From assembly GCA_025558095.1 (NCBI GenBank), contig JAIVFI010000024.1, forward strand, positions 434,001-498,000: a stretch of 64,000 nucleotides of DNA, given 5' to 3'. The notes under the pieces are model-generated. The model made no database searches and was not told where the DNA came from. It saw only the letters and a program-made list of their open reading frames with translations. The stretch is from Hyaloraphidium curvatum. Lineage: Eukaryota; Monoblepharomycota; Hyaloraphidiomycetes; Hyaloraphidiales; Hyaloraphidiaceae. This document shows, piece after piece, positions 20,898 to 31,483 of this stretch. Numbering within the stretch: the stretch's first letter is position 1; each line of letters begins with the position of its first letter. The translations under genes were made by a program, and so were the position numbers.

Positions 20898-23800
20898 TCA
20901 TCCAGATCCGTACCTGCCGTCGCCGGGGGGCGGCGCTTTGAGCGTAACAGGCCGGCTCTGCCGCGGCGGCATAGGCACCATGCCCGCGGGACCGTCCGCG
21001 GGCCCCCCGAAAGCGACGTTCGGCCCAGCCGCGTAGTAGGGCGGCGCGTAGGCCGGCCCGCTCGACATCGGGGGCATGTAGCTGGGGCTGACCGACCTGC
21101 CCCCGTTGGCGTAGCCGTAGTCGACGGGGCTCGGTGCCATCGGCGGTCCCGGGGCGTACGAGCCGCCGTACATGGACGCGTCGCCGGGCACCATGAGCCC
21201 GTTCTCGGTCATGAAGACCATCTGGCCGGTCGAGGTCATCATGGGCTGCACGACCATGCCCCCGGCGGTGTAGAACGTCGGCTGCCCCGGCGGCATCGGC
21301 GCGAGGGGCATGCCGTACGCCACCGGCGCAGGAACCGGCGGGGGGCCCGGCTGCGCCGCAGGCTTCGGCTGCCGGTAGGCCCGGCGCTGCTGCTGCAGCC
21401 CGTTTGCATACTCCTCCTCAGGCGGCTGTTGGTACTGTGCCTGGGCAGGCGGTGCGGCAACGGCGACCGGCTGCGGTTGCTCTCCCTCTACGGCAGCCGC
21501 CTTGACCGGTGGTGCGGGCCTGTTGGCCGCATCCGAGGGCCGGGTAGCGGGCGTCGCCGGCGTCACCGGCGTCGGCGTAAACTCGGGTGCTTCGACGGCT
21601 GAATGGAAAAGCAGGTGAGCCGCAAGAATCCCATGGCGACAGCAGGGCAGCCCACCACTCATGAGTTCCTCCTTGGCCCTCACCTCCCTCTCATGGGCCC
21701 GCTTTTTCTGCTGCTCCTCCTTCGCCTTGCGTTCCTGCCCGCGTGCCTGGGCAGCGGCGGCCAGGGCCTGGAACATGGAGTTGCCTTGGGGAATGATGCT
21801 CGGCCGGGTGCTGGACTTGGCAGGCCCGCCCGAGGGGGCAGCAGGCGCGTCGGCTGCAGCAGCCGCCGCCGGAGCCGCATCGGCCGAGACCGCAGGCAGC
21901 ACCTGGGGCACGCCGGCTGCCGCGGCACGGGCCGGGTTTCGCTCCGGAAAGCCGCCCAGAGATCCGCGGACGCCGCGGCCCCTACCGCGCCCGCGCGCGG
22001 CAGCGTGCGGCAGGGGTTCGCCGAGCGGGGCTTCCGAAGGGACGGCGGCAGCGACGGGCGCGACGCCGGCCTCCATGTCCTTGAAGTCGACCACGATCTC
22101 GGGCTCCTCGTCGGGAACCGCGGAGGCCTGCACACGGGCCGGGTCCGGGCGATCGGCGGCCTGCACGCCGTTCTGGGCGTTTTCCTTTGAAGATTCCTGC
22201 TCCGAGGATGGCCTCGGCGGCCTCGCGGTGCCGCGTACGGGCTGGTAGGTGCCCCTGGCTGCCCTGGCACCGCGACCTCGGCCGCGAACGGGGGCTCCCG
22301 CATCGCGGCGCGCCGGTTCCGGTCCGGCGTTGATCTCCTCGAAGCCGTCATGGGGCCAGCGCTCCTTGAGCAGCTTCTCGTCGATCGGATCCCAGGCCTG
22401 GTAACGGCCCCGGCCGGACCCGCGCGGGCGGCCGGCGCCGAGCGCAGCCCCGCTCCCGTAGGGGATCTCGTCGAGGGAGAGCTTGGCCGCGGCCTGCGGG
22501 GACTGCGACCTTGCGCGACCCGCATCCGAGCCACCACCCTGGGACTTGACTTCGTCGCCTTCCTTTGCCTCGCCCCCAGCCGCGGTCGGTGCCGGTCCAC
22601 CGAAGGCGCCCCGACCCCTGCCCCTGCCGCGGAATCCTCCCCTGCCCCGCTCGTCACCAGCCGGAGCAAAGCGATCATCGTGGCCCCAGAATTGGCGGGA
22701 AGGAGGCAGGGACGGAGGGAGTGCATTGGCAGAGGCCTCGTGCGAACCAGCAAAGGGGCCCAGGCCGCGACCCCTGCCCCGGTAACCGCCGGCCACATAA
22801 GGGCGTGTCCCGCGCGTGGGCACGGCACCTGACGGTGCGGTGTCGGCGTCGGCGTTGGCCGCGGCTTTGGGAGCGTCCGCGGCGGCAGGCGGACCCTCCT
22901 CCTTGGGCTTGCGGAGGATCTCGATCTGCAGCGGGGCCGACGACCCGGCGGCTTGGTAGCCGCCGCGACCGCGACCGCCCCGGGTGCTTTGAGTGGGAGC
23001 ACTGCCGCGCGAAGCCAGCATGGTCTTGGACGGGAAAGCGGGCACGATCGCGCCGCGGCCCCTGGTGCCGGCGCCTCCGCGGCCCCTCTTTGGGGCCGAC
23101 ACGGCCACCGGCTCTTCCGACGGCGGCGACGGCACGCGCTCGTCCGCCCAGCTGGTGATGCGCTCGTCCGGCGGCACCAGGGCGGCGTCCGAGGGCAGGA
23201 TGTCCGCGACGCGCCTGCGCAGCACCACGACCCTGTAGTTTTCGCCGCCGTTCGAGTCCCACTCTTCCGTGCCGTCGTCCGCCGTCAGCCGCAGGGCAAA
23301 CTCGAGGACCTTGCGCGACTCGTCGCGGTCGCCCGTGTCGAGCCAGCCTGCGTCGCGGTCCAGGTGGATGTCGGCGACCCACGCCTCGCCGCCCTGCACG
23401 TCGAGCTGGCGGGCGTCGTCGTAGCGGGCGGGCCACTCGACGACCGAGCCGTCCCTCCAGCCGTCGGCCGAGCCGCGCACGGCGACGCGCTTGCCGGGCG
23501 CGCCTTGGCGGTCGACGCGCAGCAGCGCCTCCAGCGCGGGCACTTGCGGGTCGGGCAGCACGAGCGCCGCGAGCGAGACGGGGCCGGCGGCGCGCGTCGG
23601 CGGCAGGTGGAAGTTTGCCGGCTCGAACGTGTGCTCCGCCGTGAAAGCTGCCCCGCCCCCGTCGCCCTCTCCCCCCGCCCCCCCCGCCCCTTCCCCTCCT
23701 CCACCGCCCCCCGCCCCGCCCCCATCCGGCTGCCGCTCCGCCCCCGCCGGCGCCGCATCCGCGCTGTCGCCGCTGTCGTCCGACGCGTCGCTGTCGGAAA

Positions 23801-23912
23801 ACGACGAGTCGCCGTCGCTCGACGACGACGACGCGGCCGCCACCGGCGCGCCGCCGTCCTCGCCGAGGTCGTCCTCGCGCCGCCGCCGCCGCGCGTGCCG
23901 CCGGCCGGACAT
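20898..23912 (-). CDS. CBM21-like domain fused to a Barentsz/CASC3-type motif in an RGG protein
   Basis: Two exons (21656-23912, 20898-21598) give 985 aa; the 57-nt intron is in frame and could be read through unnoticed. Seen: a basic start, an acidic Ser/Asp stretch and poly-Gly (1-90); a beta-rich module (about 90-230) with [27 protein letters not shown] and [15 protein letters not shown], matching the CBM21 fold of PP1 glycogen-targeting subunits; RG/RGG clusters; then a bipartite motif (about 405-525) [10 protein letters not shown] ... [10 protein letters not shown] that matches the eIF4A3-binding SELOR/Btz motif of CASC3 (HDDRF followed by W-HD-FEE). The tail is Pro/Tyr/Met-rich. The combination suggests a cytoplasmic mRNP protein with a carbohydrate-binding module. 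Both domain calls are pattern-based. Confidence 0.72.
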   Translation of the reverse strand: MSGRRHARRRRREDDLGEDGGAPVAAASSSSSDGDSSFSDSDASDDSGDSADAAPAGAERQPDGGGAGGGGGGEGAGGAGGEGDGGGAAFTAEHTFEPANFHLPPTRAAGPVSLAALVLPDPQVPALEALLRVDRQGAPGKRVAVRGSADGWRDGSVVEWPARYDDARQLDVQGGEAWVADIHLDRDAGWLDTGDRDESRKVLEFALRLTADDGTEEWDSNGGENYRVVVLRRRVADILPSDAALVPPDERITSWADERVPSPPSEEPVAVSAPKRGRGGAGTRGRGAIVPAFPSKTMLASRGSAPTQSTRGGRGRGGYQAAGSSAPLQIEILRKPKEEGPPAAADAPKAAANADADTAPSGAVPTRGTRPYVAGGYRGRGRGLGPFAGSHEASANALPPSLPPSRQFWGHDDRFAPAGDERGRGGFRGRGRGRGAFGGPAPTAAGGEAKEGDEVKSQGGGSDAGRARSQSPQAAAKLSLDEIPYGSGAALGAGRPRGSGRGRYQAWDPIDEKLLKERWPHDGFEEINAGPEPARRDAGAPVRGRGRGARAARGTYQPVRGTARPPRPSSEQESSKENAQNGVQAADRPDPARVQASAVPDEEPEIVVDFKDMEAGVAPVAAAVPSEAPLGEPLPHAAARGRGRGRGVRGSLGGFPERNPARAAAAGVPQVLPAVSADAAPAAAAAADAPAAPSGGPAKSSTRPSIIPQGNSMFQALAAAAQARGQERKAKEEQQKKRAHEREVRAKEELMSGGLPCCRHGILAAHLLFHSAVEAPEFTPTPVTPATPATRPSDAANRPAPPVKAAAVEGEQPQPVAVAAPPAQAQYQQPPEEEYANGLQQQRRAYRQPKPAAQPGPPPVPAPVAYGMPLAPMPPGQPTFYTAGGMVVQPMMTSTGQMVFMTENGLMVPGDASMYGGSYAPGPPMAPSPVDYGYANGGRSVSPSYMPPMSSGPAYAPPYYAAGPNVAFGGPADGPAGMVPMPPRQSRPVTLKAPPPGDGRYGSG

Positions 23913-24018
23913 GCCGCGATCCTTCCTCAACCCGCCGCGGTGTTGCGATTTAATCGGCAGCACTACATAAAAGGAAAGCCCTTGCCGCCACGGAGTTCCG
24001 CACTCGTGCGCTTCCACA
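23913..24018. promoter_or_regulatory. 106-bp divergent promoter, CBM21/Barentsz gene and HMGCL
   Basis: Two divergent starts are 106 bp apart. A TATA-like run, ACATAAAAGG, lies at about 23965-23974, roughly 45-50 bp before the HMGCL start codon. Confidence 0.45.
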
Positions 24019-25451
24019 ATGAAGCGGGCGCTGGAGTCGGCCGGACGCGGCCTCGGGGCGGCTGCTGCGTCCTCCGGCTCTGCCGCTGGCCGGCTCCCCG
24101 CTCCCCCGGGTGCTGCAACGCCCCGGTGCGGAATCGCGCCCCCGTCTCCCGCACGAACCGCCACCTCCCAGCGGTCCTTTGCGACCGTGGTGCCGCCGCA
24201 CCGGACGCCAAAGGTGGCCGCGATGCGCAGCTCCCTCTGGAATGGGAGCCTGACCCCCGGTCGGCACAGCGGGACCCCAACTTTGTCAAGATCGTCGACG
24301 TGTCCCCCCGGGACGGCCTGCAGAACGAAAAGACCCTGATCCCGGTCGAGGTCAAGGTTGAGCTCATCAACAGGCTCGAGGACGCGGGGCTGAGCTACAT
24401 CGAGGCCACGTCGTTCGTGTCGCCGAAATGGGTTCCTCAGGTAGGCTGGCCCCGACCCGCCGCCAACCGTTGGAGACTCACGGGCCGTCGAACGACAGAT
24501 GGCCGACGCGCCGGACGTGCTGCGGTCCATCCGGGTGGACCCCCACGTCACCATGTCGGTGCTCACCCCGAACGTCAAGGGGTTCGAGAGCGCCATGGCA
24601 GCGGCCGAGAAGATGCACGAGGGCAAGAAGCACCTCGAAGTCGGTGGGTGGTCACCCTGTCGTCACTGCCCCCGTTGGAAACCCCTGACGGCACCCCCCA
24701 GCAATCTTTGCGGCCGCGTCCGAGAGCTTCTCGCGGAAAAACATCAACTGCACCATCGCAGAGAGCCTGCAGCGGTTCGAGGACCTGATGAAGCTGGCCA
24801 AGGAGGCGAACGTGCCCGTCAGGGGGTGGGTCGGAACGTCTTGGCAGCGCCTGCCGAGCTCACTCCCCGCGCCTCAACCAGCTACATCTCGTGCGTCCTG
24901 GGCTGCCCGTTCGAGGGCGACGTCAAACCCTCGGTCGTCGCGTCCGTGGCCGCCAAGCTCATGGACATGGGCTGCCACGAGGTCAGCCTCGGGGACACGA
25001 TCGGCGTCGGCACGCCCGGCAAGATGAAGGCGCTCATCGACGAGGTCCGGCACGCGGTGCCGGTGGAGAACCTGGGCGCGCACTGCCACGACACGTACGG
25101 GCAGGCGCTGGCCAACATCCTGATGGCGGTCGAGGTGCGTTGCTCCCCGGGTGGTGCTTGCATTCCTCCAGTTGACGTGACGTTCTGGTCCAGAACGGGG
25201 TCCGCGTGGTGGACAGCTCGGTCGCGGGGATCGGCGGCTGCCCGTACGCGCCCGGCGCCACGGGCAACGTCGCGACGGAGGACGTGGTGTACATGCTGCG
25301 GGGCATGGGCTTCGAGACCGGGGTCGATCTCGACAGGCTGGTGGAGACTGGCAACTTTATCTCGCAGAAGCTGGGGCGGCGCACGCTGTCGCGGGTGGGC
25401 AACGCGATCAACGCGCGCAAGGCGCGGGCGGAGGCCAAGGCCAGCGCTTGA
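24019..25451 (+). CDS. HMGCL: Hydroxymethylglutaryl-CoA lyase, mitochondrial
   Basis: Six exons (24019-24189, 24270-24440, 24499-24643, 24702-24825, 24882-25134, 25194-25451) give 373 aa. It cleaves HMG-CoA to acetyl-CoA and acetoacetate, ending leucine breakdown. Seen: an Arg/Ser/Ala-rich N-terminus of about 55 aa acceptable as a mitochondrial presequence (ending near QRSFATV), [13 protein letters not shown] with catalytic residues of the TIM barrel, [12 protein letters not shown] with the conserved Cys, [22 protein letters not shown] metal-ligand histidines, and [18 protein letters not shown] with the active-site Cys loop. The C-terminus (KASA) lacks the peroxisomal CKL found in animal enzymes, so only mitochondrial targeting is expected. 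The first intron position is the least certain. Confidence 0.95.
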
Positions 25452-25532
25452 ACTCGTCGTAGCCGTGTTTGATCGAATGACCTGTACTGCGGCCCTCACC
25501 CCACCACACCCCGAATCAAAACGGGCCCCACC

Positions 25533-26870
25533 ATGCAGGCGCACCGGAGCCGGATTCCCTCCGCGGCGGGCGCGCCCGGCGACACGTTCCAGAGCAAGCT
25601 GGAGCGGCTCGAGGAAATCCGGCGGCGGCGTCTCGAGGTGCGCGCGACGCCGCGCACCACGCACCGCGCTCCCCGCTGACCCGCCGCGCAGCTCGAGCGC
25701 TCGCTGTCCGCGCTCGCGGCGCCCGCCGCCCCCGCACCCGCGGTCTCCGCACGGCCCGCGCTGGCGCCGGCCGCCGCCGTGCTGAATGCCGCGCCGCCGT
25801 CGCGCATCCCCGCACCCGCAAAGCGCGCGACCGCGCTGCCGCTGCCGGCGCTGCCGCCACCGAAACCCGTCAGGCTGCTCTTTGGCAAGGAGAACGTGGG
25901 GGCAGCACAGGCAGTAGCGCCCGCCCCCGCGGAGGCCGCGAAGCCGCCGGCCGTGCCGGCCCCGCTCCCCACTGCTGAACCCGAACAGGAAGCTCCCGTT
26001 GCTCCCCCCGCAGACCCTGCGATTCCCCCGTTTGAACCCCTTCTTGCCGATGTTATTGAGCCGGCGGCCGAACCGGACCCCGAAGGAACGCCGTCTGCGG
26101 ATTCTATTTCGGAGGAGCCAGCGATACTCGAACCGTCGTCGCAGACGGAAGAGGCGGAGGAGGTTCGCGAACCCGAAAGCCCCCCTCAGAGCCCCGCTCC
26201 CGCGGTTCTAACCAGCCCGCCCAAGCCTCTCATCCCTCCCGCGGGCCCTTCTGGCGGTGGTCGCGCCAACGCACGTGCCAGGGCTCTGCAGCACGAGCAG
26301 ACGCCCTACCACAGCCGATCGCTGCGCCTGCGGGCCTTGGCCGCCGCGGCCGATCCGCCGCAACCAAAGGCCAAGACGGCCTCGGACAAGGCCGACGAGT
26401 GGGCCGCCGCCACGCGCAAAAACACCATGGCCAACAAGGGCCACCACGCGAAGCTCATCATCACGCTGGTGCATCGCGACGGACCCCGGCCGCCGTCCCC
26501 CAGCCAGGCGCTCCGGGAGCGCAACTTGGACTTTAGCGCTCTGAAACTTTCCCAGACGGAGGACGATCACGGGGTGCACGACGGGGCCCCGGCCGCGGAC
26601 GGCAAGAAGCGGGTCCGGTGGACCGCCAACGCGGTCATCGAGCCGACGCCTGCCAAGGCCCATCGGCCGGCCCGGAAGGAACCGACTGCTGCCGAGAATG
26701 CGGCCCAGCGATCCTGCCTGCGGCAAGCGGGCGTTGGTGCGGATGGGGCAGGCGCTGGCGCCGACGTCCCGCTTTCCCCGCCGATCGTCACGGTGCAGCG
26801 CTTTATTTGGCTCGAGCCGGCAGCTCCGGTACAAGTGGCGCCCGCATCGGCGAAACGAAAGAAGACATGA
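25533..26870 (+). CDS. Disordered protein with PP1-docking motif, unknown
   Basis: Two exons (25533-25637, 25692-26870) encode 427 aa. Apart from an N-terminal charged helix (SKLERLEEIRRRRLE, continued by LERSL after the 54-nt intron), the protein is Ala/Pro/Glu-rich and predicted disordered. A short helical block (about 285-320, ASDKADEWAAATRKNTMANKG) and the sequence KKRVRWTANAV (about 355) stand out; RVRW fits the RVxF docking motif of protein phosphatase 1. No family is recognised. It lies 81 bp after HMGCL and converges on PAN2 with 46 bp between stops. Confidence 0.6.
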
Positions 26871-26916
26871 CAGAGGAAATAGAGCAAATCGTCAGCGATC
26901 TTGTGTGTGGGTATAG

Positions 26917-29900
26917 TCAGCTGGGTATCTCGGTGCATGTCCGTCTTATGGCGCGCGGAATCCAATGGATCTCCCTGCGAGAAACCTTAGCAACGGCCGC
27001 GAAAGCCAGCGTGGCAAGCGGACCTTCTTCGTACATCTCCTCCAAGACGAGCATAAAGTCCTCCATGCTGCTGAGTTCCTGGTACTTGCGATACAGTGCG
27101 AGAGCCTATTGGACAACATGGTGAGCCTGGCCAACGCGTACACCGGGCAGCACGTACCGTCCGGGCGTCCTCAATACTGTCGTGAGACTGCGTCTGGATC
27201 TTCTCTTTGAGAAAGTACCAAGACAGGAAGCGCAGCGACAGCTTCCGCTGCCGATTGCTGAGGTAGTAGATGTCTACGGTGTCGATTACTGGGGAGGGGC
27301 GTTAGTCCAGCTTCGCGGGACATGGGCAATGCGAAGAACCTTGGCGAGGAGGGACAAGAATGTCTGAGGTTGATGCAGGCTATCAGCGACGATCATGCGC
27401 CCAAGAAACGAACTCACTGATAGTGCGGAAGTCTTTCGTCAGACCGTGGCCAACGAAAACGAAGCCCAAGTCGACAAGAAGGCGCAATTTCTTGTAGGCC
27501 GACTTCAGAGTCACAAGCGAATGCTTAGACGTCGCAGGGTCGAGATCCGTAGCTGGCAAGACGCAAGTCAGCCGCGGGCTCCGAAATGGCACGAAAAGAC
27601 CCACGTTTGATGCCAGAAAACTCGGTCAGGTAGTCGATGATTGGCTCGCTGGTGACCACGTAGTCGTCGATGAAGGGCAAGGCCTCTTGCGGGCCTTCCC
27701 CGCGGAGCACGCTGACGCGGGCCAAACCGAGGCGCGACGGCCGGATGATGGACCGCGTCCCGTCGCTGTGCACCTCCGACTCCTCCTTCGTCAGGGCAAC
27801 GAACTCGGCATCGATGGCAACGAGCTTTCCGGCCGGATTGGATAGCTCGTAGGGACGCAGCTTGACGTAGGAATTGGTGTTTCCCTTCTTTCGGCTGCTC
27901 AATCGTACTGGTTAAGCCCTGAGGTCAGCACGATTTGCGAAACCCACTTGACGACGTTTCCGTCCTCCGTAAGCAAGCTTAGATCCAGCGACTGCGGTAG
28001 CGGGGAGAAGTCCGTGATCTCCGGGGTATCTTGTCTGATGTACGTGACCGTTGCGGGGTTCTGGCGTTGCGAGGCTTAGCACAAGGGAACCGTGCGTGCC
28101 CAATGATATCCTACCTTCCACTTTGGGTACTGAAGCACCTCTGCCTCGGGTATCTTGCGCACGACGAAATCGTTGAAGAGATACCATTCCGAGGCGGCGA
28201 CGTCGTCAGTTGCGGCAACTAGGCATCGATCCACGTCAGTTGATCGTAGCAGGCCAACGTCCGCCAGCCGCACCGTTTATGCTCGTGACAAGGTGAGGCG
28301 GCCGCTTTCCGTCGTCGATCTCCACAACAGTTGACTGCAGCAGAACTCAGCAAAGGAGGTGCCGGCAATCAAGAGGACAACGCACATGCAACCGATAGAG
28401 TGCCGCAGACTCGCTCCACGTCTGATCGGCAACCGTTGACGGGTCCACCTCCTCCAGCACAACGTCCCCGTCGCGGATCGTGGCGACAAACGCCGAGGGT
28501 AGCCACGAGCCTTCCCGCCAGAAATCGACCTCCTCGTCAAGAACAACCGCCGCATTGATGCTGAACAGGCACGGCAGATTGCGCAAGTACCGCGTCTGCG
28601 TCGTTACCTGGTAGTCACCGCAGGTATCGCACCATGCCTTGGTCGTGTTCTGCCGCCGGATGCTGGCGGCGAGGATTTCCAAGAAAGGTGCCCGCACAGC
28701 TGTGGCGCCTTGCTTGTTCGCCTGCAATGCCATTTAGCCGAGAAGCCGGAGGTTGGGTCGAGCCCGCCTCTCTACCTTTCGCGGGTATTTCAAGTCGACT
28801 ACGAAGGGCGTGCTCGGTTTGGAAGGCGAAGAGCCGCAGGTCTGGCACTTGCTTTCCACCGCCATTTGCAGGCCGTACGTCTGCTGAATCGGAGAAGGAA
28901 TAGCCTTACCCTCCGTCCAATCCGGAGGACCCAGGGCCACGAGTAGAGGATTGCCCGCAGAAGAGTTGGATTCGAGGTTGAGCTGTTCCAGGATGAAGCG
29001 GTGGAAGTTCTGGATAAGCGCCGAGTAGGATATCGTCCCTTTCGGAAGGGCGTGCTCCGGTTGGACGAGACCCAACGCCGTCGCTGCAAAGCACATTAAG
29101 ACCACGAACGCCGCAGAAAAGGAGGGCAAGACCTTGCGGGATCGTACGGAACGCGCGAAGGAAGTTTGTCGCCTGACAATTCAGTCCCTTGGCGTCCTCC
29201 AACATGCCTAAAGGCGAAGGCGTCGTAAACCGTGGGACTGCAACCGTCGAATCTGCAACCCACGAAACAGGAAGCCCAGTTCGCAGCACAGGCAGTATTC
29301 CTTCAGGCAGTTGAGGCGCATGTGGCCCTTGCAAACCTCGCACATGGGTTTCGAGTGGAACAGGGCTTGCAGAATTGCGTTGCAGAACGAGTTGGCAATG
29401 TGCGTCTCGAGACCGCCGTACAAGGTCTTGTTGTAGTAGCTGCCAGGGTTTGTGAGAAGAATGCCTCACCTTGCCTCATGACGAGCCCACCCGAAATCGA
29501 AGTCCTCGACGCCGAACTTGGAGTACTCGATCTCGACCTGGCGGTAGTGCGCCGGCGGCTCGACGCCGCCGGCCGCCGCCTTGACCTCCACCTTGTCATG
29601 CTGCCCGTGCGCGTCGCCCTTGCCCAGCAGCCGGTCCTTCTCCTGCTCGCTCCTGAACTTGGGTTTGGCCGCGCCCTTGCCGGCTGCGTGGCCGACCTCG
29701 TTGCGCAGGAACCTGCCCGGATTCGTGGCGTACCCCACGAAATCGACCATCTTGACGCTGGCGAGGATGTCGGCGGGTATGCGGGGCGTCGGGCGGCCGA
29801 CGGTGACCGCGAAGTTGCGGGGCCAGTTAGCGGAGGAAAGCCGCTCGCTGTAGTACGGCATGCCGACGAGCGACAGGGGGCTTTCATGCGCGGCCGCATC

Positions 29901-31346
29901 GTCAGACGGGTCCCTTCATTTGGTGGTCCAGGGACGCCTACTCATTGTCCGTGATCTTGACGGTCGTCCGCTCTGGTATCGTGCCCCACTCCGACGGCCG
30001 GGAATACGCGTTGACGTGGGCTTCGCTCTTGTGCACCCACTCGTGCACGATCCCGGCCGAATCGCCGAAAGCGAGCACGTCGCCGGAGCTGGACATGTCC
30101 AGGCAGGTAATGAACTGGCCCATGGTGTCCGTCTGCGGCGGTGGAGCGCATGATGCAGGCCAGAATGCCGAGCAAACACGAATTACGTACCTGGAACACG
30201 TCGGTGCCGCCGGATGTTATGCTGATGTCGATCACCTGGAACAGACCGGTCTGCGAGGTGACAATCGCCGTGGACGACATTTTGGGGTGGAACCGCAACA
30301 GCGACGGTCCCGCCGGGAACGCGACGGGAAGGAGCGGCCTCATCATGCGGATGTCGTACACCTTGACGAGGGGATCCACCACCATGGTTTCGTTCGTGGA
30401 TCTGAAACACCGGGCCAAGGTCAAACTCTCTTGCGGGAGGATACTGCACGGCGCAGGATCCCACCTCCTCGAAAAGCCGCAGGTAATGAGGTAGTTGTCC
30501 GACACGTCGAGATCCGAGATTGTTCCCGTGTGCGCCGACACGGTGTGCTCCACGCGCAAGGTCTTGGGGTCCCGCAGCGTGACGACGCCCAGACTGGTCC
30601 CGCAGCAGAGCATGCGGGCGCGCTTCATGATGACCGTGCCGACCGCCCCAGAAGACTGGCTGCCGATTCAGCCGGTGCCTTTGCCGGTCTTCATCGAACG
30701 CAGCCCACCTCGCGCATGACGGATCCGGTGTTGGCATTGACGCTTATCATGTTGTCCTGGCTGCCGGCGAGGAACACTTCCGAAGCCGACGCACCCAGCG
30801 ACATGCAGTACAGATCCCTCATCGAGTCCGTGCTGGTATCCAGTGCCATGAGACGAATGCATGCCCGTACCGTCCAGAAGCCCCACCTCGAAGTCCATAT
30901 TGGCAACCCCCGGCGGTTCGTGAGCCGCACCTCGGAAGCCGTGAGCGAGATTACGCCGTGGTCCGCGATCAAGAGCTGGCGCACGACGCCGGCGTGGGAT
31001 CGGAACGCCGTGTACCGTTCCGCTGTCGGGCAGAACATGGACGAAACCCGGCCCTGGCGGCGGCGATCGCGTCTCCAGCACGATCGGGGGCGCGTCTGCG
31101 GTTCGCGTCACCTTCTCGCCGCCCAGCCACAGGAGCTCCTCGAACGGATCGAATGCGATGCTGGACACGCTCCCGTCGCGCGCCTGGTTCCACACCGGCA
31201 CCTTCGGTAACGGGGGCGGGAGCGGGAGCGCAACAGTGTCCGCGTGAGGCACCGAGACGTGGCCACGCGTCGGGCGGCCGCACCTGGGCCGCCAGCGTCC
31301 AGCCATCGGCCTGCGGACTGGCCGGTGGGTTCGCCGACGCGTCCAT
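26917..31346 (-). CDS. PAN2: PAN2, catalytic subunit of the PAN poly(A) nuclease
   Basis: I place twenty exons from 31346 down to 26917: 31284-31346, 31112-31201, 30887-31053, 30709-30832, 30465-30655, 30191-30401, 29942-30132, 29491-29880, 29264-29439, 29133-29207, 28776-29083, 28386-28721, 28274-28334, 28115-28218, 27948-28060, 27605-27894, 27418-27552, 27340-27363, 27158-27288, 26917-27105. They give 1,122 aa. PAN2 with PAN3 starts deadenylation of mRNA. Seen in order: WD40 region ([37 protein letters not shown]), [14 protein letters not shown], pseudo-ubiquitin-hydrolase domain ([21 protein letters not shown]), then a DEDDh exonuclease with [14 protein letters not shown] and SHDSIEDA. Exon 18 is only 24 nt. 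Introns are 49-82 nt, two of them in frame. Confidence 0.96.
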
Positions 31347-31483
31347 CCCGCGGACGTTTGGGGAGTGTTTGGGGCACTGCCGTATTTACGCGTGGTCGCG
31401 GTGTGGTGGGTGCGCCCAGACCGAAACACCCCGAAGACAAGCCCCAGCCCCGCCCCTCCGCGCCGCGTTCCCGTGTTAGCCGC
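31347..31483. promoter_or_regulatory. 137-bp divergent promoter, PAN2 / cyclin
   Basis: The gap between the start codons of PAN2 (-) and the B-type cyclin (+). It is GC-rich with no TATA box evident. Confidence 0.45.

Noticed and set aside
23913-24626. N-terminal extension of the CBM21/Barentsz protein through the HMGCL gene
   Set aside because: The frame happens to be open upstream of Met 23912, but it would run antisense through HMGCL exons. The Met at 23912 starts a sensible basic/acidic N-terminus.
22953-24788. A 611-codon plus-strand frame spanning the CBM21/Barentsz gene and HMGCL
   Set aside because: It crosses two genes on opposite strands; only the parts inside HMGCL exons in another frame are meaningful.
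29440-29490. A 30-nt intron (donor at 29469) in PAN2
   Set aside because: The upstream GTGGGC donor gives a 51-nt intron in the same phase and a better family match (DFDFGYYNKT).
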